Shown here piece by piece: positions 20,684 to 29,801 of a stretch of DNA of 64,000 bases. The stretch is from contig NZ_FOJM01000004.1 in the NCBI RefSeq assembly GCF_900111825.1, positions 189,361-253,360 of the forward strand. The letters are read 5' to 3'. Each line of letters begins with the position of its first letter. The first letter of the stretch is position 1. Made by a program: the position numbers and the translations under genes. The notes beneath the pieces were generated by a model, which searched no databases, was not told the DNA's origin, and saw only the letters and a list, made by a program, of their open reading frames with translations. The DNA comes from Pedobacter suwonensis. Its GTDB lineage: Bacteria; Bacteroidota; Bacteroidia; Sphingobacteriales; Sphingobacteriaceae.

Positions 20684-22738
20684 CTACTCATAATCCCGGC
20701 TTTTGGTCAGCTCCTTCAGCGACTGAAGATCGTGGACCGGGCGTTCAATTTCAAATGGAATTTCTCTTCTGCTAAACTGCTGGAAATAAAGTAAACAGGC
20801 ATCTTTCCAGATTTGGGCATCTCTGCTCTGTGTTCGGAGTTTAGATTGCACCTCTGCAAAACGTTCGCTATCTATCGATCCCTTTATTTTGTCCCAGTTT
20901 TTCTGAAAAGACCTCACCTGTTGAACGCCATGGTCATAACGGATGCATAGTTCCGTCCACAAATCCCTGCCGTTTTTTAAACGGTAAGACCAGGGTACAT
21001 GATGAAACCACAGCAGGTAAATTTCCGGACAGCTGGAAAGGCTATTAAAGGTTGAGCTTAATGGCTCATGATACTGATCAACCGCATCACTTCCGCTTCT
21101 GGTCCTGTCAAAACCTATTCCTGCTGTATCTGCCTTATGGTAATAAACAGAGGTCCAGTCGGGGCGGATTTTATCATTGGAAAACCAAGGTGCCGGTCCA
21201 TAATGATGACCTTCCGCAAAAATATGGTGTAAACCCAATGGCATCATATAATCAACGGCTGCTTCTCTGCTGTCAAGCATGATTTCCTGGATGGTTTTAA
21301 TGAAGTTGGCGTCGGTTTTCTTTTCTTTATCATCCAGAAAAGTCTGTTTTAGCCATTCCTCAGCAATTGTTTTGCTTTCGAGTTTGTTGTTCCAGGCCAG
21401 GCGTCCGAAAGCATACCAGTTTGCCTGGGCAAAAGTATGTCCGGTCCAGTTTACATCGTTGCCAATATTGGCCACACCAGCAATGGCGGTAAAATCTGTT
21501 TTGCTTAATGAGCCATCGGTGCAGGCGGCTACTGTACTGCCCTTTCCGTTTTTGTAAGTGTCGCTATTTAAACATTCTTCCCATAAGGTAGAGAGGAAAA
21601 CGAGTTGCCTGGAAGCGCCCAGATACTCCTGGGTGATTTGGAATTCAGGCATCACCGGCGTGTCCGACATGGCGCCAAATAATGGGCTAAAGGGTTCTCT
21701 GGGCTGAAAATCAAGCGGTCCGTTTTTTACCTGCAAAATTACATTTTTCTTAAAGGCTCCGTCCAGCGGTAAAAATTCTTTATAAGCCTGTTTGGTCCTG
21801 TCTTCTGGTGATGGGTTGTAAACAAAGGCGCGCCACATCACGATTCCGTTAAAAGGAGCCAGGGCGTCGGCCAGCATATTCGCACCATCCACGTGGGTTC
21901 TTCCGTAATCCTGCGGACCAGGTTGCCCCTCACTGTTGGCTTTAACCAGAAATCCTCCAAAATCAGGAATGAGTTTATAGATTTCTGCTGCTTTATCTTT
22001 CCACCATTGTTTAACCAAAGGATCCAATGGATCTGCCTTCTTTAATTTGCCAATAAGCACCGGTGATGAAAAATTAACAGATAAATAGGTTTTTATTCCG
22101 TAAGGACGCAAACTTTCTGCAATGGCTTTTACCTTTTCCAGGTAAGCCGGAGACAGGATTTTTGCAGAAGCATTTACATTGTTTAAAACCGCACCGTTAA
22201 TGCCAATTGATGCATTTGCCCTGGCATAAGCTTTCCATTTTTCTCGGTCCTGATTTGTAATATTTAATCCATTCGCCGTATTGCCCCAAAATATCGAACT
22301 TCCGGCATAACCTCTTTCAATGCTGCCATCCAGGTTATCCCAATGGTTCAGGATTCTTCTGGAGTAGGATGGATTTGAAATGACGTTGCGTTGCGGCAGG
22401 TTAAGGTATTGGCGCCTTAATAATTCGTAGGTGCCATATAATAAACCCAGTTCTGTGCGGGCGTTAATTGCTGTTTCTTCCAATTGAAATCCATCACGCT
22501 TGATCGACGGATTTTTAGTTAAATTAAGTTTAATGGTCATATTTTCCTTACCCAACCAGCCATTTCTGAGTTCAGCTATGGCAAGATCTACAGTAGCGGA
22601 GCGTACTGTGCTTGAAATATTAACTTTTATAGCAGAATGGTTTCTAAGCCATAGGGCGTGGCCATCTTCCGCTTTTAATACTGTGGCCTGGTTTAGCATC
22701 AGCAATGCAACGATAATGATCCTTTTAATATATGCCAT
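20684..22738 (-). CDS. GH67 alpha-glucuronidase
   Basis: A 684-residue protein of normal family length with a signal peptide (about 1-23, ending LKA). It removes 4-O-methyl-glucuronate from the non-reducing terminal xylose of xylo-oligosaccharides by inversion. The domains are an N-terminal beta domain, a TIM barrel and a helical C-terminal part. Candidate catalytic residues are E270 in ANSEGQPG, D343 in GPLDFQPREP and E371 in ITQEY; their spacing equals that of E292, D365 and E393 in the Cellvibrio enzyme. Many bacterial GH67s are cytoplasmic, but the signal here indicates the periplasm. It is last in a minus-strand run GH10-GH3-GH43-GH67, 94 bases after GH43. The product feeds UxuA. Confidence 0.96.
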   Translation of the reverse strand: MAYIKRIIIVALLMLNQATVLKAEDGHALWLRNHSAIKVNISSTVRSATVDLAIAELRNGWLGKENMTIKLNLTKNPSIKRDGFQLEETAINARTELGLLYGTYELLRRQYLNLPQRNVISNPSYSRRILNHWDNLDGSIERGYAGSSIFWGNTANGLNITNQDREKWKAYARANASIGINGAVLNNVNASAKILSPAYLEKVKAIAESLRPYGIKTYLSVNFSSPVLIGKLKKADPLDPLVKQWWKDKAAEIYKLIPDFGGFLVKANSEGQPGPQDYGRTHVDGANMLADALAPFNGIVMWRAFVYNPSPEDRTKQAYKEFLPLDGAFKKNVILQVKNGPLDFQPREPFSPLFGAMSDTPVMPEFQITQEYLGASRQLVFLSTLWEECLNSDTYKNGKGSTVAACTDGSLSKTDFTAIAGVANIGNDVNWTGHTFAQANWYAFGRLAWNNKLESKTIAEEWLKQTFLDDKEKKTDANFIKTIQEIMLDSREAAVDYMMPLGLHHIFAEGHHYGPAPWFSNDKIRPDWTSVYYHKADTAGIGFDRTRSGSDAVDQYHEPLSSTFNSLSSCPEIYLLWFHHVPWSYRLKNGRDLWTELCIRYDHGVQQVRSFQKNWDKIKGSIDSERFAEVQSKLRTQSRDAQIWKDACLLYFQQFSRREIPFEIERPVHDLQSLKELTKSRDYE

Positions 22739-22832
22739 TTTTCCTTTTACAATTATGCTATGATATATTTGATCTAATTTTCAGCTGCTCAGGCCGAATC
22801 TTTTTCTTTTATTGAGATAAATGCCGGAATGT

Positions 22833-24218
22833 TTAACGCTGTTGAAAACGCCACCAGTCTATATCAATTCCGTTAGCCGAATCAACCCCAGATACTACCA
22901 GATACAGATCTTGTTTCCCCTTGATAAGTTCTGCTTTTCCGGTATGCAGTTGTAAACCAGCTGCCTGTTTTCCGGTCGAAACCAGTTTTGCAATCTGTTT
23001 TCCATCTAAACTGCCTGCGCGCACCTCAAGGCTTATACCCGGTGAGAGGCCGCTGATTTGGGCGCTAAATAGCTTTGGACCTTTTTTGCCAAAGTCTACA
23101 CCTTGAACTTTGATCCAGTTATTATTTTTCATGCCCGAAATCTGCATTCCGCCATCAGCCGTATTTTTAGTCATGATCCCCTCCTGATCCTGCAGGGTTT
23201 CGGCTTCGTTACGTTGGTAAGGATTTACTGCGCCAATTTGCGTTACGCCATTTACAGTATAATTAATCTGAACAATCGAACCGTCCGGCTTATAATTTAA
23301 CTCTTCAATTGCCAGATTCCTTTTGTAAACCGGAGGAATACCTTTTTTAATAGCCACAACTCTGTTATGATAAGCATGGTACCATTTTCCTTTAAATTCA
23401 AATATGCCGTGGTGATTATTATTGTTATTGTTGGGTGGTTGTGCGCCAATAACACCTTTGTAAACAAATCCGGTGGTCGGATTTGTACTCATCATATAAT
23501 CAATCCTCATTTCTGCCTTAGGATTAGAGGAATACGAAAAATAGTAATTGCCGTTTCGCTTGTGCATCCATGAAGCTTCGAAAAAAGCAGGCACATGAAA
23601 TGAAGTTGCGCGCCCATTCACGCTGATCATATCTTCATTTAATTTAATTACGCGCATATTGTCTTCGCCATTGCCTCCGAAATATAAATAGGCCTGTCCG
23701 TCATCATCTAAAAAGGCCATCGGATCGAATAACCACATATTTTTTGCAGGCTGTACACCAGGCGTCTCATTATCAATTAACTTTTTGCCCAATGGGTCTT
23801 TAAATGGTCCGATAGGAGAGGAGGAGGTAGCTACACCAATTCCTGAGCCGCCATTACCAAAATACAGGTAAATTTTACCATTTCTTGCAATAACTGAAGG
23901 CGCCCAGGTTCTGCTGGCCCAGGTTACATCACGTGGCGCCTCAAACACCACACCATGGTCGGTCCAGTTTTTCATATCACTGCTGGAAATACAAACAATG
24001 GATTTCATTTTATAACCACTATCCTTATCATCGGTATTGTCATCATCGTTTGAGGCATACAGGTAAACCCTTCCGTTATAAACCAGCGTGGCCGGGTCTG
24101 CAAGGTGACGATGGCTGGCAATATGGTCATCAGCATAAGAATTTTTAGCCAGCATGAATAATAGACAAAATAGGAGCGTGAGTTTAGGGTATTTTTGGTT
24201 TGCTTGTTTCATTATCAT
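22833..24218 (-). CDS. GH43 arabinofuranosidase/xylosidase with C-terminal CBM6
   Basis: A 461-residue exported enzyme (signal peptide ending near SYA, 29) with the same layout as the protein at 8767-10140. The GH43 propeller (about 33-325) carries D41 in LADPATLV, D165 in WLFDPMAF and E214 in FFEASWMH. The CBM6-like sandwich starts at NEAETLQDQ and ends IDIDWWRFQ. A run of Asn residues (PPNNNNNNHHG) lies in a loop before the His in the active-site region. The likely role is removal of arabinose or xylose from xylan chains. It follows GH3 by 56 bases, in one transcription unit. The first ATG is closely followed by a second at codon 3. Confidence 0.92.
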   Translation of the reverse strand: MIMKQANQKYPKLTLLFCLLFMLAKNSYADDHIASHRHLADPATLVYNGRVYLYASNDDDNTDDKDSGYKMKSIVCISSSDMKNWTDHGVVFEAPRDVTWASRTWAPSVIARNGKIYLYFGNGGSGIGVATSSSPIGPFKDPLGKKLIDNETPGVQPAKNMWLFDPMAFLDDDGQAYLYFGGNGEDNMRVIKLNEDMISVNGRATSFHVPAFFEASWMHKRNGNYYFSYSSNPKAEMRIDYMMSTNPTTGFVYKGVIGAQPPNNNNNNHHGIFEFKGKWYHAYHNRVVAIKKGIPPVYKRNLAIEELNYKPDGSIVQINYTVNGVTQIGAVNPYQRNEAETLQDQEGIMTKNTADGGMQISGMKNNNWIKVQGVDFGKKGPKLFSAQISGLSPGISLEVRAGSLDGKQIAKLVSTGKQAAGLQLHTGKAELIKGKQDLYLVVSGVDSANGIDIDWWRFQQR

Positions 24219-24274
24219 TGTTGTAGATTGTTAATGGTTTATTGCAAGAATTAATGAGTTATCTTAGTTACAGA

Positions 24275-26902
24275 TTAGTTTACTCGAATAACTTTTTTGA
24301 TGATATTTCCGCTGTTGGCAGCTAACTCATCTGGTTGGCTACCACCGATTGCCAATGTAATACTGCCTTTGTAAAATTGTTTCGATCCATTCTGGTCAAC
24401 ATAAGCAAGATCATTGGCTTTTAAGCTGAATTTAACCAGCTTACTTTCTCCGGGTTCAAGGCTGATTCGCTTGAAGCCTTTTAAAGCTTTAGCTGCTGAT
24501 TTGATTGATTTTTGGTTATTGAGCTGGTACAATTGAACAACTTCGTCGCTCTTCACACTTCCTTTATTACTAACCTGAACCGATATCTCCATGCCTTTTC
24601 CAGCTTTTAATACCGCAGGAGCAACACACTTTTCATATAAAAAAGAAGAATAGCTAAGTCCATAGCCAAATCCATAGAGTGGTTTACCTTTAAAATAACG
24701 GTAAGTTCGGTTGCTCATGCTGTAATCGCTGAAATCACCAAGGTCCTGATCACTTGCGTAAAAGGTAACTGGTAATCGCCCGGATGGGCTGTAATCGCCA
24801 AACAGAATATCCGCTACGGCTTCGCCTGTAGCCTGACCACCATACCACGCATTCAGAATAGCCGGAATGTTTTCAGCTTCCCATGGTATGGCGATGGCAC
24901 TACCGGTCATCATCACGAAAACAATTGGTTTTCCAGTCTCTTTAAGCGATTTCATTAAGGCCGTTTGAACGGCAGGTAGCATGATAGAAGTTCTGTCCCC
25001 TCCGCTAAATCCAGGATAATCCACTTTCATTTCCTCTCCTTCAAGTTGTGGAGAAATCCCGCCTACAAATACGAAGGCATCAGCATCTGCATGGCTTTTG
25101 GTCAGCGCATTGAAATCGGTTTTTACAAAGGTGCCAGCCTTAAAGCGGATGTTTGCACTTCCTTCTCCTTGCCAGTATTCTACAACCAGATTGTAAACCG
25201 AGTCTTTTACGGTCTCTAGTTTATAGGTTTTAGCGCCCCATCGGTTCCTCGACCAGGCATCAATTACATTTTTACCGTTAATCATAAAACGATAGCCGTC
25301 ATCAGCATTCAATTCAAAAGTGATCGAACCTGAGGCGGATGGTTTAAATGTGGTACTGTATCTGGCAGAAAAATGGTTGGCTGTTAATTTATCGGCAATT
25401 TTTTCACCTTCCTGCCAATTGTTTTCAATTCTGGGTTCTGTACGGGTTAATACTGGTTCGCCTTCAAGCGTAGTGTTGTTAAAATACTCTGACTTAAATC
25501 CCTGAACGCCGTTTATTCTGTATTCGTTGTCTAAATCAAGGTAACTTAATAACGTATCATTGGTGAATGAAATGGCCTGCTGGTAAACTACATTGGTCTG
25601 CTGGCCAACCTTTTCCCTGATGCCCGCTAAAACTGTGGTAATTTTTGAAGGAATTCCGTTATAATTACCCAATACTGAAATTGAATTATCAGCATTAGGG
25701 CCCAATACAACAATTTTTCTGAGGTTCTTTTTTAATGGCAGGGTATGTGATTCATTCCGGAGTAACACCATCGATTCGCGGGCCATTTTAAGGGCATGTG
25801 CTTTATGCTCGCTATTTTCAAGCACAGTAGCAGGGGTATTGGCATATTTAACCATGGAAGGCGGGTCAAACATGCCCAACCGGAACCGGATCATAAATAG
25901 TCTTTTCACCGAAACATCAATGTCTTTTTCTTTAATGATGCCCGTTTTTACTGCAGTGATCAACGCCTTGTAGGCCTCGGTACCGCAATCCAGATCCGTT
26001 CCGTGAAAAACAGCGTCGGCTGCCGCCGATGCTGCATTTGGATGGGTTTTATGGTTTTTATAAAAGTCGTCTATCGCCCAGCAATCAGAGGTAACATAAC
26101 CTTTAAAGTTCCATTTTCTGCGTAGAATATCGGTCATTAAAAGATCATTGGCGCAACAAGGCTGGCCTTGAAAGGCGTTATAAGCGCACATTACACCCGC
26201 AACTTTAGATTGTGTAACCAGTTTTTCAAATGCGGGCAGGTAGGTGTCCCATAAATCGAAAGCGCTTACTGTGGTATTAAAAACATGCCGAAGTGGTTCC
26301 GGACCGCTGTGTACCGCATAATGCTTGGCGCAAGCAGCAGCTTTAAGGTATTTTGGATCATCACCTTGCAGGCCTCTAACAAAAGCGTCGCCGAGCGTGC
26401 CTGTCAGGTAAGGATCTTCACCGTAGGTTTCCTGGCCTCTTCCCCAGCGCGGATCCCGGAAAATATTAATGTTCGGAGTCCAGTAGGTCAGGCCAAGATA
26501 ACGTTCATTTGTTCTTCCCAGTGCTAACGCTTTATTGTAAATAGCCCTACCTTCTAAAGCAGAATAATCGGCCATTTTATAAAGTGCAGATGGATTAAAA
26601 GTTGCAGCCATGGCAATGGCCTGAGGAAAAACAGTAACTTTAAAAGGCGTTCTGGCTACTCCATGTAAAGTTTCGTTCCACCAGTCGTATGCCGGAATCT
26701 TAAAGCGGGGAATCGCCGGTGCCGAGTTAAGCATTTGCATAACCTTTTCATCCAGGCTAAGTCTTGAAACCAGATCATCTACCCGCTTTTCAAAAGGAAG
26801 TTTGTAGTCTTGAAATGGATACTCCTGGGCGCCGGCGAAACCGCAGAAACTGCAGAGCAAGATTGCAAGAAATAATTTTTTAAGGTCGTTGTGTTCTCTC
26901 AT
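24275..26902 (-). CDS. GH3 beta-xylosidase with PA14 insert
   Basis: An 875-residue exported protein (signal peptide about 1-25, ending AGA). The GH3 barrel includes YDWWNETLHGVAR, CAKHYAVHSGPE (substrate binding) and nucleophile D273 in YVTSDCWAI. The second alpha/beta domain is split by a PA14 module at about 460-610 (GFKSEYFNNTTLEG to YWQGEGSANIRF). A fibronectin-III-like domain closes the chain. The barrel sequence is of the plant/fungal-like beta-xylosidase branch, so it should release xylose from the ends of debranched oligosaccharides in the periplasm. It lies between GH10 (206 bases upstream) and GH43-CBM6 (56 bases downstream) on the minus strand. Confidence 0.93.
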   Translation of the reverse strand: MREHNDLKKLFLAILLCSFCGFAGAQEYPFQDYKLPFEKRVDDLVSRLSLDEKVMQMLNSAPAIPRFKIPAYDWWNETLHGVARTPFKVTVFPQAIAMAATFNPSALYKMADYSALEGRAIYNKALALGRTNERYLGLTYWTPNINIFRDPRWGRGQETYGEDPYLTGTLGDAFVRGLQGDDPKYLKAAACAKHYAVHSGPEPLRHVFNTTVSAFDLWDTYLPAFEKLVTQSKVAGVMCAYNAFQGQPCCANDLLMTDILRRKWNFKGYVTSDCWAIDDFYKNHKTHPNAASAAADAVFHGTDLDCGTEAYKALITAVKTGIIKEKDIDVSVKRLFMIRFRLGMFDPPSMVKYANTPATVLENSEHKAHALKMARESMVLLRNESHTLPLKKNLRKIVVLGPNADNSISVLGNYNGIPSKITTVLAGIREKVGQQTNVVYQQAISFTNDTLLSYLDLDNEYRINGVQGFKSEYFNNTTLEGEPVLTRTEPRIENNWQEGEKIADKLTANHFSARYSTTFKPSASGSITFELNADDGYRFMINGKNVIDAWSRNRWGAKTYKLETVKDSVYNLVVEYWQGEGSANIRFKAGTFVKTDFNALTKSHADADAFVFVGGISPQLEGEEMKVDYPGFSGGDRTSIMLPAVQTALMKSLKETGKPIVFVMMTGSAIAIPWEAENIPAILNAWYGGQATGEAVADILFGDYSPSGRLPVTFYASDQDLGDFSDYSMSNRTYRYFKGKPLYGFGYGLSYSSFLYEKCVAPAVLKAGKGMEISVQVSNKGSVKSDEVVQLYQLNNQKSIKSAAKALKGFKRISLEPGESKLVKFSLKANDLAYVDQNGSKQFYKGSITLAIGGSQPDELAANSGNIIKKVIRVN

Positions 26903-27108
26903 AACTGTGCTGCTAAAAGCTTACTGCTAAGAATTTTTTTGTATCTGTTTGTTATTGCAGATTAAAAGATTCGATGATTTAGATTGATCTGGTTAATAGT
27001 GCCTGTATGTAGACGTAAAGCGTTTTTAAATTAAAATTTTATATCCTCAGTATGACTGTAAAAGTCATTTTTTTTATATGTTCAAACGACTCAAGGTAAG
27101 ACTGTTAG

Positions 27109-28197
27109 TTAAAATTTTACCACCTCATAAAATGCTTTTTTGGGCATCAGATTTTGATCAAATAACAGCGGAAAATTTTTCCGGCCACGGTTGTCCAGCC
27201 AGCTGTATTGATCTGATAAATTCCAGAAAGTTACACCCGTGATGTTAGCTTTATATTTACGCAGCACTTCAAAAATCATTTTATATTGCTGGCGCTGCTT
27301 TTCTTCCATTTCAGGTGTAAACTGTTCGGTATTGCTACTTTTATTGCCCTGGATTAACCGTCCGCCCTGATTGCCGCTATAAACCGATACATCCAGCTCT
27401 GTAATCTGAATTTTAAGCCCTAATGAGGAAAATAGGGCGATGGATTTTTCCAGTTCAGAACGACTTGGATTATTTACAGACCAATGGCCCTGTAATCCAA
27501 CGCCATGGATTGGCACACCCTTAGCCAGCAAACCTTTAAGCATTTTGTAAATTTTCTCACGTTTAGATGGCTGTTCTGTGTTATAGTCGTTGTAAAACAA
27601 CTGGGCATTGGGATCAGCCTGGTGGGCATACCTGAAAGCCATTTCTACAAAATCCTCGCCTGCGATCTGGTATAGCGGCGATTTGCGGAAATAGGCAGAA
27701 TCATCTGCTATAACCTCGTTAACCACATCCCAGGCATATATATCTTTTTTATATCTGCTTACAACAGTATTAATGTGCGTTTGAATTCTTTTTAACAAAG
27801 TTTCTTTGGATACCACACTTCCATCTTCATTTTTAAATAACCAGCGAGGGGTTTGATTATGCCATACCAAACAATGCCCACGCAGCTTCAGTCCATTTAT
27901 CCTGGCGAACGATGCGATAGAATCTGCCATTTTCCAGTTATAGGTGTTTTCCATAGGATGGATCGGGCCCATTTTCATTGCATTTTCAGCTGTGATGCTG
28001 TTGAACTGGTTAAGAATTAAATTCCGCTTATCACCGCTAAGGTCCCATGGGGTAACCGCCACACCTATGGGAAAATATTTTCGGTAATAGTCTTTTAATC
28101 CTTTGGTGTTAAACTCCTTGTTTTTATATGCACTGAACATGATGCCAGTAACCAAAAGTAAAACGGCCAGGTAAGGGAAGATTTTCGGTTTTCTCAT
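27109..28197 (-). CDS. GH10 endo-beta-1,4-xylanase
   Basis: A 362-residue single-domain GH10. The acid/base is E161 in AWDVVNEVIAD and the nucleophile E267 in IQITELDV; ENAMKMGPIHP, LVWHNQTP and GVGLQGHWS are family substrate-binding segments. The N-terminus has one hydrophobic segment (about 7-22) without a clear lipobox, so it is either cleaved and periplasmic or membrane-anchored. It is closely related to the lipoprotein GH10 transcribed away from it at 28492. It would cut xylo-oligosaccharides after import. It leads the minus-strand unit GH10-GH3-GH43-GH67. The 294-bp divergent gap must carry promoters for both xylanases. Confidence 0.95.
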   Translation of the reverse strand: MRKPKIFPYLAVLLLVTGIMFSAYKNKEFNTKGLKDYYRKYFPIGVAVTPWDLSGDKRNLILNQFNSITAENAMKMGPIHPMENTYNWKMADSIASFARINGLKLRGHCLVWHNQTPRWLFKNEDGSVVSKETLLKRIQTHINTVVSRYKKDIYAWDVVNEVIADDSAYFRKSPLYQIAGEDFVEMAFRYAHQADPNAQLFYNDYNTEQPSKREKIYKMLKGLLAKGVPIHGVGLQGHWSVNNPSRSELEKSIALFSSLGLKIQITELDVSVYSGNQGGRLIQGNKSSNTEQFTPEMEEKQRQQYKMIFEVLRKYKANITGVTFWNLSDQYSWLDNRGRKNFPLLFDQNLMPKKAFYEVVKF

Positions 28198-28491
28198 ATT
28201 TGATCAGGTAAGCGATAAAGTTGCAAAATCGCAGGTTTTTTGTGCTGACCAAGCTTCTTATCGTCAATTTAAGGAAACAAATGTCATGTAATGAATTTAT
28301 GACATGATGGCCTCGCTGCTTATTGGGTTATTAATTTAACCAATTTTGAGCGATTTGATGCTTTTTTGAACATCTGTTCTTATTGTTTTGACAAATATGA
28401 CTGCCGGTGTATTTACTTAGGTCTAAATTTACTGGATTTTTCCGCTACCCTGATGAGGATAAAATCGACCTTGCCATTCAACCAAATATAA

Positions 28492-29592
28492 ATGCGTACA
28501 ACTAAATTTCATATTGCCATTTTTACTATTGCTGTTTTCGCGGTTTTTGCCAGTTGCGGCAGTTACCCTAAAGTTAAAAAAAGTAATCAAGGCCTGAAAG
28601 ATTATTATCAGTCTTACTTCAACATTGGCGTAGCGGTTTCGCCCCAAACCATTAAAGGGGAGCAGGGCGCATTGCTTTTAAAGGAATTCAATAGCATAAC
28701 GCCGGAGAACGCCATGAAGATGCAACCTATTCATCCGCGCGAAGATGTTTATAACTGGGCGGATGCCGATGCGCTGGTTAATTTTGCACATGATAACCGA
28801 CTTAAAATAAGGGGGCATACCTTATGCTGGCATGAGCAGGTGCCGGCATGGATTTTTAAAAACAGTTCCGGAGGCCGGGTAGATAAAGCCCTATTGCTCA
28901 AAAGGCTTAAAGATCATATTAAAACCGTGGTGGGCCGTTATAAGGGAAAGGTATATGCATGGGACGTTGTTAATGAAGTGATCGGCGATGAAGATGACCA
29001 ATATTTGAGGCCTTCTTTATGGAATGAGATCTGTGGAGAAGAGTTTATTGCCAGGGCTTTCGAATATGCGCATGAGGCTGATCCTGATGCATTGCTTTTT
29101 TATAATGACTATAATTCTGAGAGACCTGTAAAAAGAGCCAAGATTTATAAAATGCTGAAAAAACTTGTCGATAACAAGGTCCCTATTCACGGGGTAGGGC
29201 TGCAGGGGCATTGGTCTGTTTTTGAACCTGATGATACCGAATTACGGGAATCATTAAAATTATACGCATCTCTTGGTCTGCAAATTCAGATCACAGAACT
29301 GGATCTGTCCATCTATCCATGGGAGAAAAACTTAAGGGCTAAGAAACCAGATGAGCAAGACCGTTTCACAGCAGCGCTCGAAAAAAAGCAAATTGACCGA
29401 TACACCCGGATTTTTTCTATTTTCAGAAGTTTTAAAAAGGAAATCAGCAGTGTAACTTTTTGGAATCTTTCTGATCGTTCTACATGGCTCGATCAATACC
29501 CCGTACCCGGAAGAAAAAACTATCCCTTGCTTTTTGATCAAAACCTGCAAAGAAAAAAAGCCTATTGGAGTGTGGTTGATTTCAGGAAATAA
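28492..29592 (+). CDS. GH10 endo-beta-1,4-xylanase, lipoprotein
   Basis: A 366-residue GH10 with lipoprotein signal (VFASC, acylated C22). The acid/base is E162 in AWDVVNEVIGDE and the nucleophile E269 in IQITELDLS; ENAMKMQPIHP, LCWHEQVP and GVGLQGHWSV match its divergent neighbour at 27109. The anchor suggests a surface or periplasm-facing membrane position, unlike the neighbour. It is followed by the HTCS gene after 209 bases on the same strand. The role is internal cleavage of the xylan backbone. The two genes probably arose by duplication and diverged in localization. Confidence 0.95.
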   Translation: MRTTKFHIAIFTIAVFAVFASCGSYPKVKKSNQGLKDYYQSYFNIGVAVSPQTIKGEQGALLLKEFNSITPENAMKMQPIHPREDVYNWADADALVNFAHDNRLKIRGHTLCWHEQVPAWIFKNSSGGRVDKALLLKRLKDHIKTVVGRYKGKVYAWDVVNEVIGDEDDQYLRPSLWNEICGEEFIARAFEYAHEADPDALLFYNDYNSERPVKRAKIYKMLKKLVDNKVPIHGVGLQGHWSVFEPDDTELRESLKLYASLGLQIQITELDLSIYPWEKNLRAKKPDEQDRFTAALEKKQIDRYTRIFSIFRSFKKEISSVTFWNLSDRSTWLDQYPVPGRKNYPLLFDQNLQRKKAYWSVVDFRK

Positions 29593-29697
29593 TCAGTTTT
29601 TTAAGCTGATAATAAAGAAAATAATACTGTGAAAGCGGTAATGATGCAATGAACTAAATTAGTTTTTTTATCTTACCGCCACTAAGCCAAATAGATC

Positions 29698-29799
29698 ATG
29701 TATCCAGATAATTTTGAATCTTCCTTAGATTTTAGCGCATTGTTTAGCTTTTCTACACCTTTTGAAGTTGAAATTTTATTAATACAGCAAAATCATTAA
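29698..29799 (+). CDS. short ORF ending 2 bases before the HTCS start (possible leader peptide)
   Basis: Thirty-three codons (MYPDNFESSLDFSALFSFST..., ending ILLIQQNH) start 4 bases after an AGCCAAATAGA stretch that resembles the AACCAAAT box, and stop two bases before the HTCS ATG, in another frame. The product is acidic with many Phe residues and has no known motif. A TAATTTTG -7-like octamer lies inside it (29709-29716); if that is the promoter, the frame is not translated. Confidence 0.2.
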   Translation: MYPDNFESSLDFSALFSFSTPFEVEILLIQQNH

Positions 29800-29801
29800 A
29801 T

